Positions 1-7,303 of a DNA stretch of 8,242 nucleotides are shown in pieces. Both the position numbers and the translations under genes were made by a program. The notes under the pieces were generated by a model, which did no database searches, was not told the origin of the DNA, and saw only the letters and a program-made list of their open reading frames with translations. Origin of the DNA: Elstera litoralis (GTDB taxonomy: Bacteria; Pseudomonadota; Alphaproteobacteria; Elsterales; Elsteraceae); NCBI RefSeq assembly GCF_000963705.1, contig NZ_LAJY01000138.1:1-8242 (forward strand). Reading direction: 5' to 3'. Numbering within the stretch: the stretch's first letter is position 1; each line of letters starts with the position of its first letter.

Positions 1-1851
1 ATTCGCCGGGATTTTGAAGAAGTCGGTCGCGCTCACGGCATTTTTCGCCATGCTGATGAACAGCCGCTCGCGCCAGCGCGCCATACCGGGGCGAATGGTG
101 GAAATCAGCGTTTCGCGCGACAGGAAGAAACTGGTGTCCATCATGCTGATCGGCAAGCCCAACTCTTTGCAGCGCTGGAGCACGGCGGGCACGTTGGGAT
201 CTTGCGCAAAGCCGTAGCGCACTTGAATGCGAAAGAAATTCTGATCCAAGGGTTGCAACACCAGCCGGTCGCGGTCGGACACATAGGGTACGTTTTCGGT
301 GCTCACGGTCAGCAGAATCACGCGCTCGTGCAGCACCTTATTATGCTTGAGGTTATGCAGCAGCGCGTACGGCACCTGCTGGTTATTCGCGGTCATAAAC
401 ACCGCCGTGCCCTGAACGCGCGTGGTTTTGCTGCTCGATTGCCGCGAGAAGAAGGAAGCCAGCGGAATCGTGCCCTCCTGCAAGCGTTCCGCCACAATCT
501 CGCGCCCGCGCTTCCAGGTCGCCATCAGCGAGAAGAGAATCGCCCCCATCACCAGGGGGAACCAGCCGCCATCGAGAATCTTCAGCGAGTTCGCGCCGAG
601 AAAGGCGAGATCGACGAACAGAAACGGCCCGACGACCATAAGCGCCAAACTGCGCGGCCACGCCCATTTATGCCGGACGATGACATAGGACAGCAGGGCC
701 GTCATCACCATCGTCCCCGTCACGGCGATGCCATAGGCCGCCGCCAGATTGGACGAGGATTGGAAAGACACGACAAGCCCGATGACGATGACGTACAGCC
801 CCCAATTCACCTGCGGAATATAGATCTGGCCGATGGCCTGTTCAGAGGTGTGCTGCACATCCATGCGCGGGGAATAGCCGAGTTGCATCGCCTGCCGGGT
901 GATCGAAAACGCCCCCGAAATCACCGCTTGGCTGGCGATCACCGACGCGCAGGTCGCGAGCAGCACCATCGGGTACAGCGCCCACGACGGGAACGCCAAA
1001 TAGAAGGGGTTTTCCAGCGCCGCCGGATTATGCATCAACAGCGCGCCCTGGCCGAGATAGTTCAAAATCAGCGCGGGCATCACAAACCATACCCAGGCCG
1101 CCACAATCGGCTTGCGGCCAAAATGGCCCATATCGGCATAAAGCGCTTCTGCCCCGGTGAGCGCCAATACCACCGCGCCCAGCGTGAAGAAGCCGTAAAA
1201 CTGATGATGGATGAAGAATTTCACCGCATAGGAAGGGCTCACGGCGAGCAGCACGCGCGGATTATCGATGATCTGATAAATCCCGCACAGCGCCAGCGCC
1301 AGAAACCACAGCGCGACGATGGGGCCGAAATAAGCCCCCACTTTCTCGGTGCCGCGCTCCTGAATCATAAACAGGCCGGTCAAGAGAATCAGCGTGAAGG
1401 GCACGACGAACGGCTCGAAGAAAGGCGTTGCTATCTTCAGCCCTTCCATCGCCGACAGTACCGAAATCGCGGGTGTAATCACACTGTCGCCGTAGAAGAG
1501 CGACGCGCCGAATAGGCCCAGCGCCACCAGCGTTCCCGTACCGTAGCGCGCCTTCTTGACGTGCCGCAGCGCCAGCGCCAGCAAAGCCAGAACCCCGCCT
1601 TCGCCCTCATTATCGATGCGGGTGACGAACACCACATATTTGATCGTCACGACAAAGGTGATCGACCAGATTATGAGCGAGAGAATGCCGAGAATATTTT
1701 CCTCGGTCAGCGGTAGCGCGTGATGCCCGGTAAAGCACTCCCGCAGCGTATAGAGCGGGCTCGTGCCGATATCGCCAAAGACGACCCCAACCGCGGCGAG
1801 AGCCAGCTTGAAGAGGGTTGCCTTACTTCCGTCTGCCGCGCCATGCGCCAT
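1..1851 (-). CDS. kup: Kup-family low-affinity potassium uptake transporter, C-terminus cut by window edge
   Basis: An open frame of 617 codons runs from the ATG at 1851-1849 to the left edge without a stop. It encodes a Kup/HAK/KUP-family transporter, which brings K+ into the cell through the inner membrane by K+/H+ symport (family knowledge). The hallmark GDIGTSPLYT lies at residues 26-35 and a second conserved block, FYGDSVITP, at residues 119-127. About a dozen hydrophobic segments fill the first 450 residues, and a hydrophilic cytoplasmic C-terminal domain follows. The last visible residues (ATDFFKIPAN) match the family just before its usual C-terminal end, so only about 12 residues are missing. 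Start choice: AAGGGA lies about 9-12 bases upstream, and the GDIGTSPLY signature sits at the usual distance. The gene follows tRNA-Leu on the same strand after a 155-base gap. No frameshift was seen along the whole translated length. Confidence 0.96.
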   Translation of the reverse strand, partial: MAHGAADGSKATLFKLALAAVGVVFGDIGTSPLYTLRECFTGHHALPLTEENILGILSLIIWSITFVVTIKYVVFVTRIDNEGEGGVLALLALALRHVKKARYGTGTLVALGLFGASLFYGDSVITPAISVLSAMEGLKIATPFFEPFVVPFTLILLTGLFMIQERGTEKVGAYFGPIVALWFLALALCGIYQIIDNPRVLLAVSPSYAVKFFIHHQFYGFFTLGAVVLALTGAEALYADMGHFGRKPIVAAWVWFVMPALILNYLGQGALLMHNPAALENPFYLAFPSWALYPMVLLATCASVIASQAVISGAFSITRQAMQLGYSPRMDVQHTSEQAIGQIYIPQVNWGLYVIVIGLVVSFQSSSNLAAAYGIAVTGTMVMTALLSYVIVRHKWAWPRSLALMVVGPFLFVDLAFLGANSLKILDGGWFPLVMGAILFSLMATWKRGREIVAERLQEGTIPLASFFSRQSSSKTTRVQGTAVFMTANNQQVPYALLHNLKHNKVLHERVILLTVSTENVPYVSDRDRLVLQPLDQNFFRIQVRYGFAQDPNVPAVLQRCKELGLPISMMDTSFFLSRETLISTIRPGMARWRERLFISMAKNAVSATDFFKIPAN

Positions 1852-1913
1852 GCTGGATAAGTCCCTTACCGACAATTGCTCTCGAACGATAAAACTCGGG
1901 CCGATCCGCGCAG

Positions 1914-1932
1914 CCGCCTTCACAAAAGGCGG
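1914..1932 (-). promoter_or_regulatory. Perfect 7-bp hairpin in the kup leader region
   Basis: CCGCCTT (1914-1920) and AAGGCGG (1926-1932) form a perfect GC-rich inverted repeat around a 5-base loop. It lies 63 bases or more upstream of the kup start. No T-run follows on either strand, so it is not a standard intrinsic terminator. It could be leader RNA structure or an operator; the function is unknown. Confidence 0.35.
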
Positions 1933-1971
1933 GGGGCAATGTGCGCCCGAGCGGGCTTGAATGCAAGCACC

Positions 1972-1988
1972 GGGGCGACTATCGCCCC
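1972..1988 (-). terminator. Possible hairpin end of the tRNA-Leu transcript
   Basis: GGGGCGA (1972-1978) and TCGCCCC (1982-1988) pair perfectly around a 3-base loop, starting 18 bases downstream of the encoded CCA of the tRNA. The stem is strong but no T-tract follows on the minus strand. It may therefore be a processing or stabilising hairpin, or a weak terminator. Confidence 0.3.
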
Positions 1989-2006
1989 TAATTCCACCTG
2001 AAACCT

Positions 2007-2093
2007 TGGTGCCCACTGCCGGACTTGAACCGGCACGGCCTTGCGGCCAACGGATTTTAAGTCCGGTGCGTCTACCGTTTCCGCCAAGTGGGC
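2007..2093 (-). tRNA. tRNA-Leu, anticodon UAA
   Basis: This 87-base class II tRNA decodes UUA and, by wobble, UUG. The acceptor stem pairs GCCCACT (2093-2087) with AGTGGGC (2017-2011), and the ACCA end is encoded at 2010-2007. The anticodon loop CTTAAAA (2061-2055) carries TAA at 2059-2057. The anticodon stem pairs well except for a C-U mismatch at its base (27-43). The long variable arm TGGCC-GCAA-GGCCG and the T arm GCCGG-TTCAAGT-CCGGC are clear, as expected for leucine tRNAs. It stands between the histidine kinase gene and kup on the same strand. No copy of its 3' end is visible elsewhere in the window, so there is no sign that it serves as an integration site here. Confidence 0.96.
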
Positions 2094-2118
2094 TGACCTA
2101 TACGGCTTCAGGCGGCGG

Positions 2119-2147
2119 AGACTAGGATAAATCCTGTGGCGGTGCAA
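2119..2147 (-). promoter_or_regulatory. Candidate promoter of tRNA-Leu
   Basis: On the minus strand TTGCAC (2147-2142) is followed after 17 bases by TAGTCT (2124-2119), placing initiation roughly 20 bases before the mature tRNA 5' end. Spacing is ideal but each hexamer matches the sigma-70 consensus at only about half of its positions. This is a guess from position and spacing. Confidence 0.25.
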
Positions 2148-2213
2148 CCGTTTGGACGGCGGCTATTTGCTATGCATAGAAGCCTTTAGGAGCACTCCCG
2201 ACAGGCATCGCCG

Positions 2214-4341
2214 TTACGCATGGCTCCCCTCTTCCAGATCGTGCGGATGGGGAAACCAAGCGCGCACCACCGTGCCCGATCCCACTTCGCTTTCAAGCGT
2301 CAGGCTGCCGCCGTGCCCTTCAAGCAGGCCGCGCACGATGGACAGCCCCAGGCCGGTGCCACCATCCGCCGTCGTTTGCGCCGCCTCCACCTGCACGAAA
2401 GGCTGAAGAATCGCCTCCTGCATATCCGGCGGAATGCCGATGCCATTGTCACGCACGGTCAGGGTCACGCCGCTGCCGTCGGGCGCGAGGACGGCTTTAA
2501 CCGAGACGGTGCCGCGCGCCCCTTCCGGCGGGCGGGTGAATTTCACGGCGTTGCTGAGCAGATTGAGCAGAATTTGCCGCAACGCCCGCTCGTCGGCATA
2601 AAGCGCCAATCCTTCGGGGATCTTGGCGACCAGATCGACGCGCGCTTTTTCGGCGCGCGGGGCAAGCAGCGTCAGCGCTTCCTGCACGGGGGCCTCGACC
2701 AGCAGCCACGTTGGCTGCAAATCGTAGCGCCCGGCTTCGATTTTAGCGATGTCGAGAATATCGGCGATCAAATCCAGCAGATAACGGCCCGACGATTGAA
2801 TAGCACGCAAATATTCCAAGTGCTTTGGCGCGACCGGGCCGAAATAACCGCCGATCAGCGCATCGGAAAAGCCGATAATCGCGTTCAACGGCGTGCGCAA
2901 CTCATGGCTCATATTGGCCAAAAAACGCCGATTTTGCGCGATTGGCCTGCTCGGCTTCGTCTTTGGCTTTGGCGAAAGCATTGGCGGTGCGAATCAAATC
3001 GCTGACATCCGTATAGGTTGAGAGCGACCAGCCACTCGCCAAGGGCTCGTGTCGGCACTCAACATAGGTGCCGTTGCTGAGCTGACGGATGAATTGCAGC
3101 CGCTGGCCCTTCTCCCAACTCTCCAACCGCGCCTGAATATGCTCGGCATCGACCATCGGGCCGAGGCGGCCCAGTTGCTCGGCCATCGCATACAGGTCGC
3201 GCAGCGTGAAGTTCAGATAGGAACGGTCGGGGTCATAGCCGAAAATATCGAGATAGCGCCGGTTATAGAGCAAGATGCGCCCCTCGGCGTCGAACATGAC
3301 AATGCCCTGATTCATGTGGGCGAGCGCGGCTTCCAGCTTGGCGTTGCTGGCGCGCAGGGCTGCATCTTGAGCGTCCAAGCGCTGCCGGTTGCGCTCGACG
3401 CGCGTGAGCTGCACGATCAGGGCCACGCCCAGCACCAGCACGACAAACGAGGCGGCATAGGCGACAACCCAGGCATTGCGCGCACTGCCGCGCACCGCCG
3501 CCAGCGCTTCAGCCGGGCGCAGGCTGAAGAAAAGATCGAGATCAACCGTGCGCAATGGGACGCGCCACACAAGTTCCTCACCCAATTCAACCCCGTCGAG
3601 CGCCCCCTCGGGGAGCAGACCGGGGACCGGCGATATCTTGGAACTCGCGCCCCCGGCGGTGGCGACCGGCTCTCCCGCCTGCAAACCGGGACGGCCCGGC
3701 TTAAGAACGACCGTCGTCAGGCCATCGCGCCCCAGCAGCCCCAACCGCCCATCGCGCCCCAGTTGGTCGGCAAGATCCGTCGGCAACAGCCGCTTTAAAT
3801 CTAATGTAATCAGAATGATCGCCTGCGCGCCGGTAATGTCGGAGGCAACCCAGCGCCCCAGAATGACGCGGCCGGGCCGCCCCATTTGATCGACCGACGC
3901 GACCTCGAATTTCTCGTGCGAGTGCGGAACGCGGTACAGATCGGAGGCGAGCGGATCGTCTAATTCCTCGCCCCAGCGCCCTAAAACTTGCCCATCCGCC
4001 GCCAGAATGATAACCCCCGTCGCCGCATCCAAGGTGCGGAACAAGAGGCCGATGCGACTATCCAACTGCAAAAGCCCCGGATCGGAATGCTCCACCGGAA
4101 TCGCAATTTGGGGTGCCAGGAGCTGAATGGCTTGATCGACCTGCCCGAAGGTTTGATCGATCAGCGAGCGCAAAGCCCGCGTGGTCATATCCGCCGCGCG
4201 CGAGGTTGCAAGCTGGGCGGTATCCTCATTGCTGCGAATATTCACCGAGGCCTGCAAAAACACTGCAGCGATGAAGGCGAGCGCACCGAGCACCGTACCG
4301 GCCCGCATGAGGAAAAGACGATGGGCACTACCGCTACTCAT
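2214..4341 (-). pseudogene. Membrane-bound PAS sensor histidine kinase, frame broken by one extra base
   Basis: Restoring the frame gives a hybrid-free histidine kinase of 708 residues. In order: TM1 (about 9-31); an extracytoplasmic domain of about 255 residues (double-Cache-like by topology, not proven); TM2 (about 289-312); a coiled-coil linker (about 315-340); a PAS domain (about 340-450, starting MNQGIVMFDAEGRILLYNRR); DHp with SHELRTPLNAIIGFSD and phosphoacceptor His479; then a catalytic ATPase domain with N-box LNLLSNAVKFT (about 593-602), G1 DNGIGIP (631-637), F-box PF (647) and G2 GGTGLGLSIV (660-669). As written, the first frame (4341-2902) stops at TGA after 479 residues, and the second frame (ending at the TAA at 2216-2214) carries the whole kinase core. 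The start ATG has GGGAGG 4-5 bases upstream. No response regulator is adjacent, so signal and partner are unknown. All kinase motifs are intact, so the break is either recent or a sequence error. Confidence 0.85.
2920..2925 (-). other. Frameshift site: T6 run in the histidine kinase gene
   Basis: On the minus strand the sequence reads GCG TTT TTT GGC CAA TAT GAG CCA TGA. Removing one T gives GCG TTT TTG GCC AAT ATG AGC CAT, that is AFLANMSH, the usual lead-in to the H-box of this family. A single extra base in this homopolymer explains the whole break. Confidence 0.9.
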
Positions 4342-4509
4342 ATGCCCTCCCTTTCGCTCGCCGCCCGTCCTGAGATTTTAGTCACAAGCCTAAGGCGATG
4401 AATATAAACAAATTCCTAATTTCATTTTTTAAAATCTTAAGAAATATTTAACTTTTGACCCAATCTCAAGAAGGCATCTACCCAAAATAGAATAAGCTTG
4501 GGCAGCCTG
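4342..4509 (-). promoter_or_regulatory. AT-rich promoter region of the histidine kinase gene
   Basis: The spacer between the ppdK terminator and the kinase start is strikingly AT-rich (especially 4397-4500) compared with the GC-rich genes around it. The best sigma-70-like pair on the minus strand is TTGAGA (4469-4464), 17 bases, TATTTC (4446-4441), giving a leader of roughly 90 bases. An alternative -10, TATATT (4406-4401), lacks a good -35. The ribosome binding site GGGAGG lies just before the ATG at 4341. No open reading frame here is credible. Confidence 0.4.
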
Positions 4510-4540
4510 AAAAAAACGGGGGTCATTTTCTGACCCCCGC
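4510..4540 (-). terminator. Strong intrinsic terminator of ppdK
   Basis: On the minus strand a perfect 9-bp stem, CGGGGGTCA pairing with TGACCCCCG, closes a GAAAA loop and is followed immediately by seven T residues (4516-4510). It begins about 15 bases after the ppdK stop codon. This is a classic Rho-independent terminator that isolates the glyS-ppdK unit from the kinase gene downstream. Confidence 0.93.
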
Positions 4541-4547
4541 TGGCAAT

Positions 4548-4562
4548 ACCTGTATTACAGGT
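4548..4562 (-). repeat. 15-base perfect inverted repeat across the ppdK stop codon
   Basis: ACCTGTA (4548-4554) and TACAGGT (4556-4562) are exact inverse complements around a single central base. The ppdK TAA stop lies in the centre of the repeat. As RNA it could form a 5-bp stem with a 5-base loop directly ahead of the terminator hairpin. Function unknown; chance is possible. Confidence 0.4.
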
Positions 4563-7257
4563 TGTCTTTATTAAAGCTAACTGCAAGCGCCGCTTGAGCC
4601 GCTGCCAAGCGGGCGATCGGCACCCGGTAGGGCGAACAGGAAACATAGTTCAGCCCGACCTTCTGGCAGAAGGCGATAGAGGCGGGGTCGCCGCCATGTT
4701 CGCCGCAGATGCCGAGCTTCAAATCGGGCCGCGTCTTGCGCCCGCGCTCGGCGGCGATCTGCACCAACTCGCCAACGCCCTCTTGATCGAGCGAAACGAA
4801 GGGGTCTTCCTCCAGAATCCCCTGACGCAGGTAGGATTGCAGGAAGCTCCCCGCATCGTCGCGCGACAGACCGAAGGTGGTCTGGGTCAGATCGTTAGTG
4901 CCGAAGCTAAAGAAGTCCGCCGATTCGGCGATTTTCCCGGCTTGCAGCGCCGCGCGCGGCAACTCGATCATCGTCCCGACGAGATAGGTGAGTTTCACGC
5001 CGGACGCCGCCGAAACTTCGCCCGCCACCCGGTCGATCACGGCCTTCAGCAGGTCGAGTTCCTTGCGGGTCGCCACCAGCGGGATCATCACTTCGGGCTC
5101 AACCGTCGCGCCGCTGGTCTTCTGCACTTCGACCACGGCTTCAAAAATCGCCCGCGCCTGCATTTCGTAGATTTCGGGATAGGTCACGCCCAGGCGGCAA
5201 CCGCGATGGCCGAGCATCGGGTTCGATTCGTGCAGGGCCGCGCCGCGTGCCTTGACGAAGGCGAGATCTTTCCCCGACGCCACCGCGACTTCCTGCATTT
5301 CCGCGTCCGTATGCGGCAGGAACTCGTGCAGCGGCGGATCGAGCAGGCGGATCGTGACGGGCAGCCCCGCCATGATGGTGAAGAGTTCGACGAAATCGCT
5401 GCGCTGCATCGGTAGAATCTTGGCGAGCGCGGCACGGCGACCGGCTTCATCGTCGGCCATAATCATTTCGCGCACGGCGATGATACGGTCAGCGTCGAAG
5501 AACATATGTTCGGTGCGGCACAGACCGATGCCTTCCGCGCCGAATTCCCGCGCGGTGCGGGCATCCAGCGGGGTTTCGGCGTTGGTGCGCACTTTCATCG
5601 TGCGCTTGGCGTCGGCCCAGCCCATCAGCGTCGCAAAGCTGCCCGAAAGCTTCGGTTGCAGCGTCGGTACCTGCCCGACGAAGACTTCGCCGGTGCTGCC
5701 ATCGAGCGTAATGTAATCGCCGAGTTTAACGATTGTGCCGCGTAAAGACAGCGTTCCCGCCGCATAATCAATCCGCACTTCCCCCGCCCCGGCGACGCAG
5801 GGACGGCCCATGCCGCGTGCGACCACCGCCGCGTGGCTGGTCATGCCGCCGCGCGTAGTGAGAATGCCCTTAGCGGCGTGCATGCCGTGAATATCTTCCG
5901 GGCTGGTTTCGATGCGCACCAGAATGACGGCTTCACCCTTGCTCGCCAAATCTTCCGCCGCATCCGCCGAAAACACCACGCGCCCATAGGCCGCGCCGGG
6001 CGAAGCGGGCAGGCCGCGCGTTAGCAGATTGCGCGGCGCGTTGGGATCAAGGCGCGGATGCAGAAGCTGATCGAGGCTGCGCGGCTCGACGCGCTGAATG
6101 GCTTCTTCCTGGGTAATTAGCCCCTCGTTCGCCATATCGACGGCGATTTTGAGCGCGGCTTCCGCCGTGCGCTTACCGCTGCGGGTTTGCAGCATATAGA
6201 GCTTGCCCGACTGAACGGTGAACTCGATATCCTGCACGTCGCGGAAATGCCGCTCCAGCTTATCGCGGACCGCCGCCAGTTCGGCGAACACCTGCGGCAT
6301 GGATTCTTCCATCGCGGGTAGCGTCGAATGATTGGCGATCTTGCCCTGAACGGTAATCTGCTGCGGCGTGCGAATGCCCGCCACCACGTCTTCGCCTTGG
6401 GCGTTGATGAGATATTCGCCGTAGAAAATATTCTCACCCGTCGAAGGATCGCGCGTGAACGCAACCCCCGTGGCGCAATCCTGGCCCATATTGCCGAAGA
6501 CCATCGCCTGAATATTGACCGCCGTACCCCAGCTTTCCGGGATTTCGTGCAGGCGGCGGTACACAATCGCGCGCTGGTTCATCCAGCTCGCGAACACCGC
6601 GCCAATCGCGCCCCAAAGCTGCTCGTGCGGATCTTGCGGAAAGTCGCGGCCGAGGGTGCGCTGGACTTCGGCTTTGTAGTCGGCAACGACCTCTTGCCAA
6701 TCGTCTGCCGAAAGGTCGGTGTCGAGCGAATGGCCCTTTTCGTCCTTATGCCGGTCCAGGATTTCTTCGAAATGATGATGGTCGATGTCGAGCACCACGT
6801 TCGAATACATCTGAATGAAGCGGCGATAGCTGTCGTAGGCAAAACGCCCGTCGCCCGAAAGCTTGGCGAGCCCTTCGACCGTGGCATCGTTGAGGCCGAG
6901 GTTCAGCACCGTATCCATCATCCCCGGCATCGAGGCCCGCGCGCCGGAGCGCACCGAGACGAGCAGCGGATTGGTGGCATCACCGAACACCTTACCAACG
7001 ATCTTTTCGACCGTCGCCAGGGCCGCTGCGGCCTGGATTTTCAGCTCCGCCGGATACTGGCGGCCATTGGCGTAATAGTAGGTGCAAAGCTCGGTGGTGA
7101 TGGTAAAGCCCGGCGGCACCGGCAGGCCGAGATTGCTCATTTCGGCAAGGTTTGCGCCCTTACCGCCGAGCAGATTGCGCATCCCGGAATGACCTTCCGA
7201 GCTTCCGTCGCCGAAGCTGTAAACCCACTTCTGCGTCGCCGTCGCGTCTACCATCAT
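4555..7257 (-). CDS. ppdK: Pyruvate, phosphate dikinase
   Basis: This cytosolic enzyme interconverts pyruvate + ATP + Pi with phosphoenolpyruvate + AMP + PPi, feeding gluconeogenesis or PPi-linked glycolysis. The 900-residue product (family about 870-900) contains the N-terminal nucleotide-binding domain starting GGKGANLAEMSNLGLPVPPGF (about 32-51), the central phosphohistidine domain with GGMTSHAAVVARG and catalytic His475, and the C-terminal TIM barrel for pyruvate/PEP with GIGLCRTEHMFF, LGHRGCRLG, GTNDLTQTTFGLSRDD and CGEHGGDP, whose first Cys (851) is the expected acid/base. The linked swivel and barrel, plus length, favour PPDK over PEP synthase. Start: ATG at 7257 (or the adjacent ATG at 7254), because AAGGGG lies just upstream; a longer TTG start at 7314 would overlap glyS and has no such site. 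The gene lies 46 bases after glyS, an arrangement common in alphaproteobacteria, and ends at a strong terminator. No damage is visible. Confidence 0.97.
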   Translation of the reverse strand: MMVDATATQKWVYSFGDGSSEGHSGMRNLLGGKGANLAEMSNLGLPVPPGFTITTELCTYYYANGRQYPAELKIQAAAALATVEKIVGKVFGDATNPLLVSVRSGARASMPGMMDTVLNLGLNDATVEGLAKLSGDGRFAYDSYRRFIQMYSNVVLDIDHHHFEEILDRHKDEKGHSLDTDLSADDWQEVVADYKAEVQRTLGRDFPQDPHEQLWGAIGAVFASWMNQRAIVYRRLHEIPESWGTAVNIQAMVFGNMGQDCATGVAFTRDPSTGENIFYGEYLINAQGEDVVAGIRTPQQITVQGKIANHSTLPAMEESMPQVFAELAAVRDKLERHFRDVQDIEFTVQSGKLYMLQTRSGKRTAEAALKIAVDMANEGLITQEEAIQRVEPRSLDQLLHPRLDPNAPRNLLTRGLPASPGAAYGRVVFSADAAEDLASKGEAVILVRIETSPEDIHGMHAAKGILTTRGGMTSHAAVVARGMGRPCVAGAGEVRIDYAAGTLSLRGTIVKLGDYITLDGSTGEVFVGQVPTLQPKLSGSFATLMGWADAKRTMKVRTNAETPLDARTAREFGAEGIGLCRTEHMFFDADRIIAVREMIMADDEAGRRAALAKILPMQRSDFVELFTIMAGLPVTIRLLDPPLHEFLPHTDAEMQEVAVASGKDLAFVKARGAALHESNPMLGHRGCRLGVTYPEIYEMQARAIFEAVVEVQKTSGATVEPEVMIPLVATRKELDLLKAVIDRVAGEVSAASGVKLTYLVGTMIELPRAALQAGKIAESADFFSFGTNDLTQTTFGLSRDDAGSFLQSYLRQGILEEDPFVSLDQEGVGELVQIAAERGRKTRPDLKLGICGEHGGDPASIAFCQKVGLNYVSCSPYRVPIARLAAAQAALAVSFNKDNL

Positions 7258-7259
7258 GT

Positions 7260-7268
7260 TCCCCTTAC
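7260..7268 (-). promoter_or_regulatory. ppdK ribosome binding site that decides the start
   Basis: On the minus strand TAAGGGGAA ends two bases before the ATG pair at 7257/7254. It sets the start to one of these two adjacent ATG codons and argues against the upstream in-frame TTG. Spacing from AGGGG fits the second ATG slightly better. Confidence 0.7.
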
Positions 7269-7275
7269 CCCGATG

Positions 7276-7300
7276 AAAAAGCGGACCCGATGGGCGGGTC
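7276..7300 (-). terminator. Weak terminator or attenuator between glyS and ppdK
   Basis: On the minus strand GACCCG (7300-7295) and CGGGTC (7289-7284) form a perfect 6-bp stem with a CCCAT loop, followed by CGC and then five T residues (7280-7276). It lies directly after the glyS stop and directly before the ppdK ribosome binding site. The 3-base gap before a short T-tract makes it weaker than the terminator after ppdK, so partial termination is more likely than a full stop. Confidence 0.5.
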
Positions 7301-7303
7301 TCT

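Larger units (their letters stand above)
1852..2006 (-). other. Intergenic spacer between tRNA-Leu and kup
   Basis: This 155-base spacer contains no credible gene. It holds two short perfect hairpins (listed separately) and the kup ribosome binding site. I could not identify a -35/-10 pair for kup that I would defend, so kup may have its own promoter here or may be read through from the tRNA. Confidence 0.5.

Noticed and set aside
202..1515. Long plus-strand open frame of 437 codons
   Set aside because: It lies antisense to kup, which is convincingly conserved over its whole length. The product is rich in Arg, His, Gln and Glu with no recognisable domain, as expected for an antisense shadow in GC-rich coding DNA.
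2007..2093. tRNA-Leu as an integration site of a mobile element
   Set aside because: No duplicated tRNA 3' segment, integrase or foreign-looking block is present on either side.
1920..2147. Minus-strand open frame of 75 codons across the tRNA
   Set aside because: It reads straight through the tRNA-Leu gene and has no family similarity that I recognise.
2902..2925. Programmed ribosomal or transcriptional slippage in the histidine kinase
   Set aside because: A T6 run is short for transcriptional slippage, there is no stop codon or stimulatory structure at the slip site, and I know of no such mechanism in this kinase class. Kept only as a low-probability alternative.
4548..4562. LuxR-type quorum-sensing box
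   Set aside because: Half-sites match but total length is 15 rather than 20 bases, the position is at the 3' end of a gene, and no luxR or luxI homologue is in the window.
4437..4646. Minus-strand open frame of 69 codons across the ppdK end
   Set aside because: It overlaps the ppdK 3' end out of frame and runs through the intrinsic terminator.
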